64,000 nucleotides of DNA, taken from the NCBI RefSeq assembly GCF_030272615.1, contig NC_081412.1:542770335-542834334 (forward strand). Direction: 5' to 3'. The first letter of the stretch is position 1, and every line of letters begins with the position of its first letter. The notes under the pieces were generated by a model. The model was not told the DNA's origin and searched no databases. It was given only the letters and a program-made list of their open reading frames with translations. This document shows, piece after piece, positions 35,276 through 48,108 of this stretch. This DNA comes from Cryptomeria japonica (taxonomy: Eukaryota > Streptophyta > Pinopsida > Cupressales > Cupressaceae). The position numbers and the translations under genes were made by a program.

Positions 35276-36879
35276 TTTGAAAAATAAAAGATGCTTCAGC
35301 AAGAGAAATAAAATGGCTCTTCTTTTAATATAGACACTTCATAAAAATAAAATGTAAATATATCAATTTAATGTTTTAATTTTGTAAAAAGAAATATTAA
35401 AAATGATATTCATATAGAAAAATAAAATAAATCATGAAATATAATTTTTTTAATTTATCAAATTATATAATAATAATTTGTAACTATTTTAATTATAATA
35501 GTAAAAATAACTCTTCTTAAAATAACAAAAACAAAAACAAGAGAGATAATGATATTTCTCCTATCTTACATAGATTTTTTTATAGAGATGTTTTTGAGCT
35601 ATTATTAAATATCATAATATCTAGGTCTGATGTAGTGAGATGTGGGCATCAACAGGTGAAGTAATTTTAAAATTGCAAAATCAGTACTATTCTCGAAAAT
35701 TAAATTTTATTTATTTACTTAATTCAATGTTTTTATTATATTTTGCGAGGAATCAGACCTTGTCAGTAAGGTAAGAGTGGCGGAATTCCATTAAATTAGT
35801 TTTGTTGGACAAATTCTTCTGAAACGAGTTGATCTTTATACAGTGCAAAAGGCCTTCAATTCACAGGAAGACATCCCCACGTCTTTTTAATATGTGTTTG
35901 TTTTAAATATTCTCCTGTTGTTTGCAATTAAGTGGAATTTTTTTTTTTAAATCTTAAAATAAAATTGTTTTGACTTATTTGAATGGCATCTGATGATTAG
36001 AATCAAGTACATGAAAGCTTAAACCCCAGAATCCTACAATACCAAGCCTGGAATTTTTCAGAGGCCTCTCGCAGTACTAAATTTTAGAATTTCAAGGTTT
36101 TTTAGGGTGGAGAGCAATCATTGCTTAATCAGATCCTACAGACAAACTTTCTCGACCTCAGCGGTCTTGTTACAAGTAGTAAAGAAAGGGGAGATCCTCC
36201 TCTGGAGTGCTCGTTATATAAAATGTTGATGCTGTAGTGGTGAAGGTAGCAGTGATTGCAAATCGGAGCAAGTATGTGGATTTCACACAACCCTAAGGAG
36301 GGATTGATATTATTAAAATGTTTAACCTTTTAATGAGTTGAAATGTGTGTTTAATTGTAGAAAAAATTGAAATGGAAAGAATGTGTATATTACTATTGCT
36401 TCTATTTGTCTACACGAAGTTTTATATTTGTTTGTATATCACACCTAGCATGTTGTCATACTTCTTTGTAATATTGTCTCACCTTTCTTCAAGGTTTTTT
36501 CTTTTCTTACAACCCATACATTAGCTGTCTGATATAACAATTTTAATGTATTTTCTATTAATTTGTTGGATGACTTGCAAGTTCCTATTAGGACATTATG
36601 TTTATTAATTTTAATAACTACAGAGTTGATTTTATTGAAGGACTATAGTGAATACTAAAATTGTAGAGATAAAATTCCTACATGGTTAATAGAGCAATTT
36701 CTCTTGATAAATTTCCTGTAGAATTGCGAAATAATGACTTTTTAAGAATAATAGGCAACAAAATAGGTAAATTTGTAGAAGTAAAAAAATCAGCCCTAAG
36801 CTTCTTTAACCAGCTCTTAATCTTAAATATGAATATTAACATTAAATCATTAGAACCTATAACTCTGAAATGCGATAAA
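35276..36879. other. AT-rich intergenic spacer
   Basis: I see no ORF with coding character. A TATA-like TTATATAAAA at 36214-36223 follows a less AT-rich stretch (36040-36210), but no gene-like sequence lies downstream before the copia LTR. The small ORF pair at 36678-36972 straddles the LTR border. Confidence 0.5.
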
Positions 36880-37938
36880 TGTTGGTATTTTGGTATGGTT
36901 TTGTCATTGATGTCAACACCTACTAATACACCTACTTTGGAGATCCAACAACATTCACCGGCAAGCAAGTAAATTGTGCAACATTTATTGGTATATGGTT
37001 CACCGGCAAGATATATTGTTCACTGGTACCTGGAATGATATGGAAGACACTTGGCAATGTCGAAGACATCATGTGGACACTTTATTTTGAAGAAATAATC
37101 ATTGGTATATTCATATTTGCATGTTTGCTTTTACTGGCAAATAGGTCCAGGTTATCTAGGGATACACCGGCAGGTTTATTTTTTCCAGATCAGCATGGCA
37201 CGCTATGGAGATGATTTATTATTGTTGTAAATGCATTAAGCCGACATGTTCAATCGGTTATTGCATCGGATATTATAGTGTTTGTAAAATGTTTTTATTG
37301 TAATATCTTGTAGAGCCGACCTACTAAAATTGGTCTTAGGGTATGGTATAAATGTAAGATCTTATTTGTAAGATCAAGTGTGGAATGCGAAAAGAATTAA
37401 GTGAAGGTATATGCGAGATCAAGCAGGGATATACACGAAGACATCATTTGAAGGTGAAGTTAGGTTTTTGTAGAAGCATATCAACATTACACAGGTACTG
37501 AATCCAGCATATGAAGATGCTATTTTGAGCAGTACATTCTTATTGGATTTAACCATCCAACTGTAGTCAGTGTGACTCCCATTTTGTGATTGAGCAGTGA
37601 GCTCTAGGCTATTGGCCTTTCTACATGTGCAGACCCCATTTATGTACACATACTATTTGCAATAGTATCATCTGATTGTGGGTAAGATTTCCCACTGTGG
37701 TTTTTCCCCTTATAGGGTTTCCACGTACAATATTGGTGTCATGTGTTGTGGATGACTTTATGTTTATGTTTCATGCATTAATCCTTACCGGTATAGCAAT
37801 TTACTGTTAACACTCTCTACCGGCATAAATAACTGGTTTACCGGTATTAAGCATTAAGTTGGTTAATAAGTTTTTGGTTCAAATTTATTTGACAACTGAT
37901 TCACCCCCCCCCTTCTCAGTTGTCTCCGGGACCTAACA
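36880..37938 (+). repeat. LTR 1 of copia tandem
   Basis: TGTTGGTATTTTGG ... GGGACCTAACA, 1,059 bp. It matches 42512-43554, with about 16 extra bases near 37000. It has the hairpin-like GTGG...CCAC motif at 37697-37724 and a C-run near 37901-37912. Confidence 0.9.
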
Positions 37939-37940
37939 AT

Positions 37941-37952
37941 TAGTATCAGAGC
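37941..37952 (+). other. PBS of copia element A
   Basis: TAGTATCAGAGC; the standard initiator-Met tRNA complement is TGGTATCAGAGC, so one G-to-A change. Element B keeps the standard form. Confidence 0.85.
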
Positions 37953-37994
37953 CTAGTCCTCTTTTGCAGAAGTTTAACAAAAAGAGGAGATCCA

Positions 37995-39100
37995 ATGTCT
38001 ACAAATTATTTTAGGAAGGACAGTCCTAAACTTGATGGAACCAACTATGGGATATGGAAGATCAGAATGGAGATACATCTAAATTGCAATGGTAAAGACA
38101 TCTAGGAAGTTACTAAGAAAGGTTATACTGTTGCTGTAGCTGGTCAGACTGCTCCAACTACCTTAGCTAAAGATGAAGAAAATGATTTCAAAGCAAGAGA
38201 AGAACTTTTGAGCGCATTATCAGATCAACAAATCATGGGATTATCAGATAGGTCTACTGCTAAAGCTATTTGGGATCATTTGGAAACACTGAATGAAGGA
38301 GATTCCACAATCAAGATTGCAAAACTTGAAAGCTTCCGAGTCAGGTATGAACATCTGAAAATGGAAGAAGATGAAAGGATTTCTGCTTTTATGGACAGAG
38401 TAAATGAAATTGTTTTGGGTATTAAACGTTGTGGAGGAACTCTGAGTGAGGATGAAATTGTTTCAAAAATCTTAAGAGGTTTTCCACCGGCATATAAAAT
38501 GAAGGTTACTGCTATAAATGAATTGAGAACAATGCCTAATACATCAGTAACTAGGGATACATTGATTGGAAAACTTTCAGCCTTTGAAATTGAGGAATTT
38601 GGTCCTGTTGCTGTAAAGACTGATTTGGCCTTTAAAGCATCAACATCATCTGCTCCATCATTTGACAAATCAGACTGGAGAGCCTTTTATGCAAGAGAAC
38701 TTGAAGAAACCAGAAAGGAGAATGAAGAGCTTCAAGAACTTGAAGCACTATTTGCAAGGAAAATGCCAAAAGGTCCAATTGGAAGTAAGTATGAAGGTAA
38801 AGAACCCTTTAAATGTTTTAACTGCAATAAGATTGGTCAAATGGCTTCAAGATGCCCTGATAGACATGCTAGACTAAGAGAAGAAGCTAGAAGAACATAC
38901 AAGCCTAATCCTGAATATCCGAGATACAGATTTAAAAAGAACAAAGACAAATCTTGTTACATTGCTGATGAAGGTGTGACTGATGATTCTGATGAGGATC
39001 CAGCAGACAATGGATGGGTTTTTCTTGCTATAATAGAAGATCAACTGGCACCTATTGGCTCAACCGGTGGAACAAGCCCTAGCAGCTAAAGTTGAAGCAA
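37995..39100 (+). pseudogene. gag: gag of copia element A
   Basis: The start ATG at 37995 is kept (M-S-T-N-Y-F). An in-frame TAG at about 38102 follows, then the open part 38208-39089. The copia gag domain (UBN2-like, 38208-38620) is followed by a zinc knuckle at 38816-38857 that reads C-X2-C-X4-Q-X4-C: the zinc-binding His is Gln. An inserted G near 39056 shifts the frame before the protease. Gag forms the particle in which reverse transcription takes place. Closely related to element B gag. Confidence 0.85.
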
Positions 39101-42100
39101 AGGATGAATGGATTATTGACTCAAGATGCTCACATCATATGACTGGAGACAAAGGTAAATTCTTGAACTTTCAATAATTCAATGGAGGTTTAGTAAGATT
39201 TGGAGATGACAAAGCCTATTCAATCAAAGGTAAGGGTTCAATATCTCTTGATGGTAAACATAACACTGACAATGTCTACTATGTTGAAGGATTAAAGCAT
39301 AATCTTTTAAGTGTTGGTCAATTAGTTGAGAAGGGATTTCAGTTACAATTTAAAAATGGAAAATGCAAAATCATGAATAGAACTGGTTTGGAAATTGCAA
39401 CCGGTAATCAGACTAGAGGCAATATCTTTCATTTGAATAACAATGAAAAGGAATGCTTAATTGCACACATAGATGAAAGTTGGTTATGGCATAAGAGACT
39501 ATGTCATGTAAACTTTGATTGCATGGTAAAAATCAGTACTTCTAAGGCAGTTAGAGATCTACCTAAAATTGTGAAACCTCAAAATACAATTTGTAAGGAA
39601 TGTCAATTTGGAAAACAAGTTAGAGCTAGTTTCAAAAGTATTCCAGAAAAATCCAATAATGCTCTTGACTTAATTCACACTAATTTATGTGGTCCAACTA
39701 GAACTAGAAGCTTACAAGGTGATAGATATTTTATGCTAATTATTGATGATTATTCTAGAATGTGTTGGGTTACTTTTCTTAGAGAGAAGTCAGAAGCACT
39801 TGGAAAGTTCAAACTATTCAAGGCAATGGTTGAAAATGAAACTGGTGAGAAAATCAAATGTTTAAGATCAGATCAAGGAGGAGAATTCACATCTAAGGAC
39901 TTTAATACATTCTATGAAGTGAATGGAATCAGAAGATAGTTATCAGCACCTCGGACACCACAGTAGAATGGAGTTGTTGAAAGGAAAAACAAAACTATCT
40001 TGGATGCAGCTAGAAGTATGTTATCAGAAGCAAATCTACCACATGTGTATTGGAGAGAGGCAGTTAGCACTACTATCTATACATTCAAAAAAGTTCACAT
40101 CAAAGGTGTAACCGGTAAGACCCCTTATGAACTATGGTTTGGTAATACTCCTACTCTTAAGTATTTCAAAATTTTTGGAAGTAAATGTTATATTAGAAGA
40201 GATGAGTATATTAGCAAATTTGATCCTAGAAGTGATGAAGGAATATTTATTGGTTATTCAACTAAGAGCAAGGCATATAGATGTTTTAATAAAAGATTGC
40301 GGAAAATTGTTGAGAGTACAAATGTAAAGATTGATGAACAATTCAGAGGAACTTCAAGGTATGTAGACTCTGAACCGGCAACAGAAATTATGACAAATGA
40401 ACCTATACTGAATCCACCGGTACAAAATGAAGATCCAGTTACCCCGGTATCATCAGAAGATTCCACAATAATTGAAGAACAACAACAAACTAAGACACCC
40501 CGGTATGTAAGATTGAATCATTCTGAAGATCAAATAATTGGAAACAAATTTAAAGGATTTATGACAAGAGGAAGATTGGCAAATGAAGAGGTATGTCTTA
40601 TTTCTCAAATTGAACCATCATCTATCAATGAGGCATGTGAAGATAAATTTTGGATTAAAGTTATGGAAGAAGAATTAGGACAAATTGAGAAAAATAATAC
40701 TTGGACATTAGTTCCCTGGCCTAAAGATAAAAATGTAATTGGAACTAAATGGCTATTTAGAAACAAACTTATTGAAGATGGTAAGGTTGTCAGAAACAAA
40801 GCAAGACTAGTGTGTAAGGGATATTCTCAGAAAGAAGGAGTTGATTACAATGAAACCTTTGCACCGGTGGCCAGAATTGAGGCAGTTAGATTATTCTTGG
40901 CTTTTATAGCTCACAAGGATTACAAAGTTTATCAAATGGATATTAAATGTGCATTTTTGAATGGAGATCTTGAAGAAGAAGTATATATTGAACAACCTGA
41001 TGGATTTTCTTTGACAGATGACAATGATATGGTTTGCAGGTTAAGAAAAGCTCTGTATGGATTGAAACAAGCCCCAAGAGCTTGGTATGCAAGGTTGGAT
41101 AAATGTCTTTTGAAGATTGGTTTTACTAAAGGAAATGCAGATAGCAATTTATACTACAAAGTAACTAATGATGACATCTTGATTATTGAAGAATTTGTTG
41201 ATGATATAATCTTTGGAGGAGAAGATGGATTATGTAAGGAATTTTCTCTTGAAATGCAACAAGAATTTGAAATGTCTATGATTGGAGAAATAAAATTCTT
41301 TTTAGGTTTGCAAATTTCTCTGACTAATAAAGGTATATTTTTGAGTCAATCCAAGTACTTGAAAGAATTACTAAATAAATTTGGGATGGAGAACTCTAAA
41401 CCAGTAAGCACACCCATGACTACAAATGACAAATTATCTCAAAGGGATGAATCTACACCTGTTAATCCAACTAGATACAAATCTATGATAGGAGGTTTAC
41501 TGTAACTGACACAAACCAGGCCTGATATTATGAATGCAGTTTGTATTGTTTCTAGATTTCAAAGTAATCCTGGGGAAAATCATGAATTAGCAGTGAAAAG
41601 GATTTTCTGGTACTTACAAGGCACAACAAATCTTGGATTATGGTATCCTAAAGATGAAAATTTTGATCTATGTGCATACACAGATGCAAATTTGGTAGGA
41701 GATATAGATGATAGAAAGAGCACCACTGGAGGAGCATTCTTTCTTGGAAAGAGATTAGTTTCTTGGTTGAGTAAGAAATAGAGTTGTACATCTTTATCAA
41801 CAACAGAATCATAATATGTTGCAGCAGCAACTAGCTGTACACAGGTATTATGGCTTAAGCAAATGTTGAAAGACATAAAGGTAAAATGCAAGGAACCTAT
41901 TACTATATACTGTGATAACACTACAGCAACTGATATATCTAAGAATCCGGTATTACACTTTAAAACAAAACATGTTTCTATTAAACGGAATTTTCTAAGG
42001 GAAAAAGTCGAAGAAAAGGAGATAAAACTGGTTTATGTGAATACTAAAGAACAACTTGCAGATATTTTCACAAAATCTTTGCCTAAGGAGACTTTTGAGT

Positions 42101-42236
42101 ATCTCAGAGATTAGCTTGGAGTCATACCTCCACCGGTAGAGACCTAGATAGTTGATGATTGTCATCAATCGGCAGAATTAAAAGACAAATATTTTATTCC
42201 GGTATTTGATGAGGAAGTTACTTCTCAGGGGGAGTA
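39100..42236 (+). pseudogene. pol: pol of copia element A: PR, IN, RT, RNase H
   Basis: The protease motif at about 39115-39125 reads D-S-R-C where D-S-G-C is expected. Integrase: H-N-pair region near 39490, Cys pair near 39590; the first catalytic Asp is Asn (H-T-N-L-C-G-P, about 39677), the second is kept (S-D-Q-G-G-E-F near 39868), and two stops (about 39937, 39964) precede the Glu block. RT is open from 40000 to 41505, including F-V-D-D at about 41198, and stops at 41505. RNase H is broken at 41779, 41812 and 42112, with C-D-N-T near 41910. The frame would end at 42236. Confidence 0.9.
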
Positions 42237-42511
42237 GTTGGTATATTGAATTGGTTGGTATTTTGTATTAACTTGACCTTTTGTGACTTTGGCATTTGAT
42301 GTCAAAGGGGGAGAGATATCTATGGAAAAACACATTATCTTTTTTTGGGAGAGATTTTAGGGGAGAGATTTTGAAAAACACATTTGAGAGATTGGTATTG
42401 TTACTCCCAGGGGGAGAAATAGAGATTGTTGGTTTTTGTATTTGGCATTTCTGTTTTGGCACTTTGATGGTTTTTCCATCTTGTGTTGCCATCAATGCAA
42501 AAGGGGGAGAT
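42237..42511 (+). other. 3' noncoding of copia A with repeated polypurine tracts
   Basis: Three AGGGGGAGA-type purine runs: 42305-42315, about 42409-42417 and 42501-42510. The last abuts LTR 2 and is the functional-position tract. The second is also followed shortly by ATTGTTGG, as if it were an older LTR start. Confidence 0.75.
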
Positions 42512-43554
42512 TGTTGGTTTTTTGGTATGGTTTTTTCATTGATGTCAACACCTACTAATACACCTACTTTGGAGATCTAACAACATTCACTGCCAAGCAA
42601 ATAAATTGTGCAACAGTTACTGGTAGGATATATTGTTCACCGGTACCTAGAATGATATGGAAGACACTTGGCAATGTCGAAGACATCATGTGGACACTTT
42701 ATTTTAAAGAAATAATCATTGGTATATTCATATTTGCATATTTGCTTTTACATGCAAATAGGTCCAAGTTATCTAGGGTTACACCGGAAGGTTTATCTTT
42801 TCCAGATCAGCATGACACGTTATGGAGATGATTTATTATTGTTGTAAATGCATTAAGTTGACATGTTCAATCGATTATTGTATCGGATATTATATTGTTT
42901 GTAAAATGTTTTTATTGTAATATCTTGTAGAGCCGACCTACTAAAATTGGTCTTAGGGTATGGTATAAATGTAAGATCTTATTTGTAAGATCAAGTGTGG
43001 AATGCGAAAAGAAATAAGTGAAGGTATATGTGAGATCAAGTAGGGATATACATGAAGACATCATTTGAAGGTGAAGTTAGGTTTTTGTAGAAGCATATCA
43101 GCATTACACCGGTACTGAATCCAACATATGAAGATGCTATTTTGAGCAGTACATTCTTATTGGATTTTACCATCCAACTGTAGTCAGTGTGACTCCCATT
43201 TTGTGATTGAGCAGTGAGCTCTAGGCTATTGGCCTTTCTGCATGTGCAGACCCCATTTATGTACACATACTATCTGTAGTAGTATCATTTGATTATGGGT
43301 AAGATTTCCCACCGTGGTTTTTCCCTTTACAGGGTTTCCACGTACAATATTGGTGTCATGTGTTGTGGATGACTTTATGTTTATGTTTCATGCATTAATC
43401 CTTACCGGTATAACAATTTACTGTCAACACTGTCTATCGGCATACTTAACTAGTTTATCGGTATTAAGCATTAAGTTGGTTAATAAGTTTTTGGTTCAAA
43501 TTTATTTGACAACTGATTCATTCCCCCTCTCCCAGTTGTCTCCAGGTCCTAACA
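42512..43554 (+). repeat. LTR 2, shared between copia A and B
   Basis: 1,043 bp, TGTTGGTTTTTTGG to GGTCCTAACA. It is preceded by a polypurine tract and followed by a PBS (43557-43568, TGGTATCAGAGC), so it acts as 3' LTR of A and 5' LTR of B. Confidence 0.9.
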
Positions 43555-43611
43555 ATTGGTATCAGAGCCTAGTCCTCTTTTGCAGAAGTTTAACAACTTG
43601 AGGAGATCCAA

Positions 43612-46352
43612 TTTCTACTAATTATTTCAGGAAGGACAGTCCTAAACTTGATGGAACCAACTATGGGATATGGAAGATCAGAATGGAGACACATCTGAAT
43701 TGCATTGGTAAAGACATCTGGGAAGATACTAAGAAACGTTATACTGCTGTTGTAGCTAGTCAGATTTCTCCAACTACCTTAGCTAAAGATGAAGAAAATG
43801 ATTGCAAAGCAAGAGAAGCACTTTTGAGCACATTATCAGATCAACAAATCATGGGATTATCAGATAGGTCTACTGCTAAAGCTATTTGGGATCATTTGGA
43901 AACATTGAATGAAGGAGATTCCACAGTCAAGATTGCAAAACTTGAAAGCTTTCGAGTCAGGTATGAACATCTGAAAATGGAAGAAGATGAAAGGATTTCT
44001 GCTTTTATGGAAAGAGTAAATGAAATTGTTCTGGGTATTAAATGTTGTGGAGGAACTCTGAGTGAGGATGAAATTGTTTCAAAAATCTTAAGAGGTTTGC
44101 CACCAACATATAAAATGAAGGTTATTGCTATAAATGAATTGAGAACAATGCCTAATACATCAATAAGTAGGGATACATTGATTGGAAAATTTTCAGCCTT
44201 TGAAATTGAGGAATTTGGTCCTGTTGCTATAAAGACTGATTTGGCCTTTGAAGAATCAACATCATCTGCTCCATCATTTGACAAATCAGACTGGAGAGCC
44301 TTTTATGCAAGAGAACTTGAAGAAACCAGAAAGGAGAATGAAGAGCTTGAAGAACTTGAAGCACTATTTGTAAGGAAAATGCCAAAAGGTCCAATTGGAA
44401 GTAAGTATGAAGGTAAAGCACCCTTTAAATGTTTTAACTGCAATAAGATTGGTAATATGGCTTCAAGATGCCCTGATAGACATGCTAGACTAAGAGAAGA
44501 AGCTAGAAGAACATACAAGCCTAATCCTGAATATCAGAGATACATATTTAAAAAGAACAAAGACAAATCTTGTTACATTGTTGATGAAGGTGTGACTGAT
44601 GATTCTGATGAGGATCCAATAGACAATGGATGGGTTTTTATTGCTATAATAGAAGATAAACTGACACCTATTGCTCAACCGGTAGAACAAGCCGTAGCAG
44701 CTAAAGTTGAAGAAAAGGATGAATGGATTATTGACTCAAGATGCTCACATCATATGACTGGAGACAAAGGTAAATTCTTGAACTTTCAAGAATTCAATGG
44801 ATGTTTAGTAAGATTTGGAGATGACAAAGCCTGTTCAATCAAAGGTAAGGGTTCAATATCTCTTGATGGTAAACATAACACTGACAATGTCTACTATGTT
44901 GAAGGATTAAAGCATAATCTTTTATGTGTTGGTCAATTAGTTGAGAAGGGATTTCAGTTACAATTTAAAAATGGAAAATGCAAAAGCATGAATAGAACTG
45001 GTTTGGAAATTGCAACCGGTAATCAGACTAGAGGCAATATCTTTCATTTGAATAACAGTGAAAACGCATGCTTAATTGCACACATAGATGAAAGTTGGTT
45101 ATGGCATAAGAGACTATGTCATGTAAACTTTGATTGCATTGTAAAAATCAGTACTTCTAAGGCAGTTAGAGATCTACCTAAAATTGTGAAACCTCATAAT
45201 ACAATTTGTAAGGAATGTCAATTTGGAAAACAAGTTAGAGCTAGTTTCAAAAGTACTCCAGAAAAATCCAATAATGCTCTTGAATTAATTCACACTGATT
45301 TATGTGGTCCAGCTAGAACTAGAAGCTTACAAGGTGATAGATATTCTATGCTAATTATTGATGATTATTCTAGAATGTGTTGGGTTATTTTTCTCAGAGA
45401 GAAGTCAGAAGCACTTGGAAAGTTCAAACTATTCAAGGCAATGGTTGAAAATGAAACCGGTAAGAAAATCAAATGTTTAAGATCAGATCAAGGAGGAGAA
45501 TTCACATCTAAGGACTTTAATACATTCTGTGAAGTGAATGGAATCAGAAGACAGTTATCAGCACCTCGGACACCACAACAAAATGGAGTTGTTGAAAGGA
45601 AAAACAAAACTATCTTGGATGCAGCTAGAAGTATGTTATCAGAAGCAAATCTACCACATGTGTATTGGAGAGAGGCAGTTAGCACTGCTATCTATACATT
45701 CAACAAAGTTCACATCAAAGGTGAAACCGGTAAGACCCCTCATGAACTATGGTTTGGTAATACTCCTACTCTTAAGTATTTCAGAATTTTTGGAAGTAAA
45801 TATTATATTAGAAGAGATGAGCATATTGGCAAATTTGATCCTAGAAGTGATGAAGGAATATTTCTTGGTTATTCAACTAAGAGAAAGGCATATAGATGTT
45901 TTAATAAAACATTGCAGAAAATTGTTGAGAGTACAAATGTAAAGATTGATGAACAATTCAGAGGAACTTCAAGGTATGTAGACTCTGAACCGGCAACAGA
46001 AATTATGACAAATGAACCTATACTGAATCCATTGGTACAAAATGAAGATCCAGTTACCCCGGTGTCATCAGAAGATTCCACAATAATTGAAGAACAACAA
46101 CAAACTAAGACACCTTGGTATGTAAGATTGAATCATTATGAAGATCAGATAATTGGAAACAAATTTAAAGGAGTTATGACAAGAGGAAGATTGGCAAATG
46201 AAGAGGTATGTCTTATTTCTCAAATTGAACCATCATCTATCAATGAGGCATGTGAAGATAAATTTTGGATTAAAGCTATGGAAGAAGAATTAGGACAAAT
46301 TGAGAAAAATAATACTTGGACATTAGTTCCCCGGCCTAAAGATAAAATGTAA
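43612..46352 (+). pseudogene. gag-PR-IN-RT start of copia element B
   Basis: An 889-codon frame is open from 43683 to 46352, but the start codon used by A is lost here (ATG to ATT at 43612). Gag domain 43683-44230; zinc knuckle 44432-44473 reads C-X2-C-X4-N-X4-C (His to Asn). Protease D-S-R-C at about 44732-44743. Integrase triad complete: H-T-D-L-C-G near 45292, S-D-Q-G-G-E near 45484, N-G-V-V-E-R near 45583. RT begins near 46200. One A lost at about 46345, compared with A, ends the frame. Confidence 0.9.
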
Positions 46353-47851
46353 TTGGGACTAAATGCGTATTTAGAAACAAACTTAATGAAGATGGTAAGG
46401 TTGTAAGAAACAAAGCAAGACTAGTGTGTAAGGGATATTCTCAGAAAGAAGGAGTTGATTACAATGAAACCTTTGCACTGGTAGCCAGAATTGAGGCAGT
46501 TAGATTATTCTTGGCTTTTGCAGCTCACAAGGATTACAAAATTGATCAAATGGATATTAAATGTGCACTTTTGAATGGAGATCTTGAAGAAGAAGTATAT
46601 ATTGAACAACCTGATGGATTTTCTTTGATAGATGACAATGATATGGTTTGCAGGTTAAGAAAAGCTCTGTATGGATTGAAACAAGCCCCAAGAGCTTGGT
46701 ATGCAAGGTTGGATAAATATCTTTTGAAGATTGGTTTTACTAAAGGAAATGCAGATAGCAATTTATACTACAAAGCAACTAATGATGACATCTTGATTAT
46801 TGAAGTATTTGTTGATGATATAATCTTTGGAGGAGAAGATGGATTATGTAAGGAATGTTCTCTTGAAATGCAGCAAGAATTTGAAATGTCTATGATTGGA
46901 GAAATAAAATTCTTGTTAGGTTTGCAAATTTCTCAGACTGATAAAGGTATATTTTTGAGTCAATCCAAGTACTTGAAAGAAATACTAAAGAAATTTGGGA
47001 TGGAGAAGTCTAAACTGGTAAGCACACCCATGACTACAAATGACAAATTATCTCAAAGGGATGAATCTACACCTGTTAATCCAACTAGATACAAATCTAT
47101 GATAGGAGGTTTTCTATATCTGACACAAACTAGGCCTGATATTATGAATGTAGTATGTATTGTTTCTAGATTTTAGAGTAATCCTAGGGAAAATCGTGAA
47201 TCGGCAGTGAGAAGGATTTTCCGGTACTTACAAGGCGCAACAAATCTTGGATTATGGTATCCTAAAGATGAAAATTTTGATCTTTGTGCATACATAGATG
47301 CAAATTGGGTAGGAGATATAGATGATAGAAAGAGCACCACTGGAGGAGCTTTCTTTCTTGGAAAGAGATTAGTTTCTTGGTTGAGTAAGAAAGAGAGTTG
47401 TACATCTTTACCAACAGCAGAATCAGAATATGTTGTAGCAGCAACTAACTATACACAGGTATTATGGCTTAAGCAAATGTTGAAAGACATAAAGGTAAAA
47501 TGCAAGGAACCTATTACTATATAATGTGATAACACTGTAGCAAATGATATATCTAAGAATCTGGTATTACACTCTAAAACAAAACATATTTCTATTAAAC
47601 TGAATTTTGTAAGGGAAAAAGTCGAAGAAAAGGAGATAAAAGTAGTTTATGTGAATACTAAAGAACAACTTGCAGATATTTTCACAAAATCTTTGCCTAA
47701 GGAGACTTTTGAGTATCTCAGAAATCAGCTTGGAGTCATACCTCCATCGGTAGAGACCTAGACAGTTGTTGATTGTCATCAACCGGCAGAATTAAAAGAC
47801 AAATATTTTATTCCGGTATTTGATGAGGAAGCTAGTTCTCAGGGTGAGTAG
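46350..47851 (+). pseudogene. pol: RT and RNase H of copia element B
   Basis: RT resumes after the 1-bp deletion and is open at 46424-47176, with [10 protein letters not shown] at about 46675 and the catalytic F-V-D-D at about 46807-46818. A stop at 47174 is followed by RNase H at 47207-47524, broken at 47522 just before the C-D-N-T block. The frame goes on to the L-A-D-I-F-T-K block (about 47669) and a final stop at 47849-47851. Confidence 0.9.
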
Positions 47852-48024
47852 TTGGTATATTGAATTGGTTGGTATTTTGTATGAACTTGACCTTTTGTGA
47901 CTTTGGCATTTGATGTCAAAGGGGGAGAGATATCTATGGAAAAACACATTATCTTTTTTGGGGAGAGATTTTAGGGGAGAGATTTTGAAAAACACATTTG
48001 AGAGATTGGTATTGTTACTCCCAG

Positions 48025-48108
48025 TATATATAACAATACCAATCTCTAGTCAAACAATATGACTATTGTCCATAAACCTTCACATGTGGGAACTATTGTT
48101 ACTCCCAG
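48025..48108. other. Patchwork junction made of copies of both flanks
   Basis: 84 bp between copia B and the LINE fragment. 48031-48047 is the exact reverse complement of copia 48001-48017. 48066-48082 is the exact reverse complement of LINE 48126-48142. 48084-48096 repeats LINE 48160-48172. 48094-48108 repeats copia 48010-48024. These cover most of the segment. Confidence 0.85.

Larger units (their letters stand above)
36880..43554 (+). mobile_element. Ty1-copia element A (LTR-internal-LTR)
   Basis: LTR 36880-37938, internal 37939-42511, LTR 42512-43554; the second LTR also serves as 5' LTR of element B. Domain order gag, PR, integrase, RT, RNase H is Ty1-copia. The sequence style (W-H-K-R-L-C-H-V-N-F; long tail after RNase H) fits the SIRE/TAR side of plant copia, which is inference. 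It carries several stops, one frameshift and a lost integrase Asp, so it is inactive. Confidence 0.9.
43555..48024 (+). mobile_element. Ty1-copia element B internal region, 3' LTR missing
   Basis: Near-identical in layout to element A's interior. It is intact up to the first GGGGAGAGATTTTAG part of the 3' noncoding region and then stops at 48024 inside the sequence that corresponds to 42404 in A. The last polypurine tract and the third LTR are missing. Past this point comes the patchwork junction. Confidence 0.9.

Noticed and set aside
36180-36260. TATA-like promoter near 36214
   Set aside because: No coding or transcript-like sequence follows before the copia LTR; one TATA-like word in AT-rich DNA is expected by chance.
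36678-36972. Two overlapping 96-codon ORFs on opposite strands
   Set aside because: They straddle the border of a copia LTR and show no domain.
43314-43601. 95-codon ORF across the LTR 2 and PBS border
   Set aside because: It covers noncoding LTR end and PBS and is broken in LTR 1.
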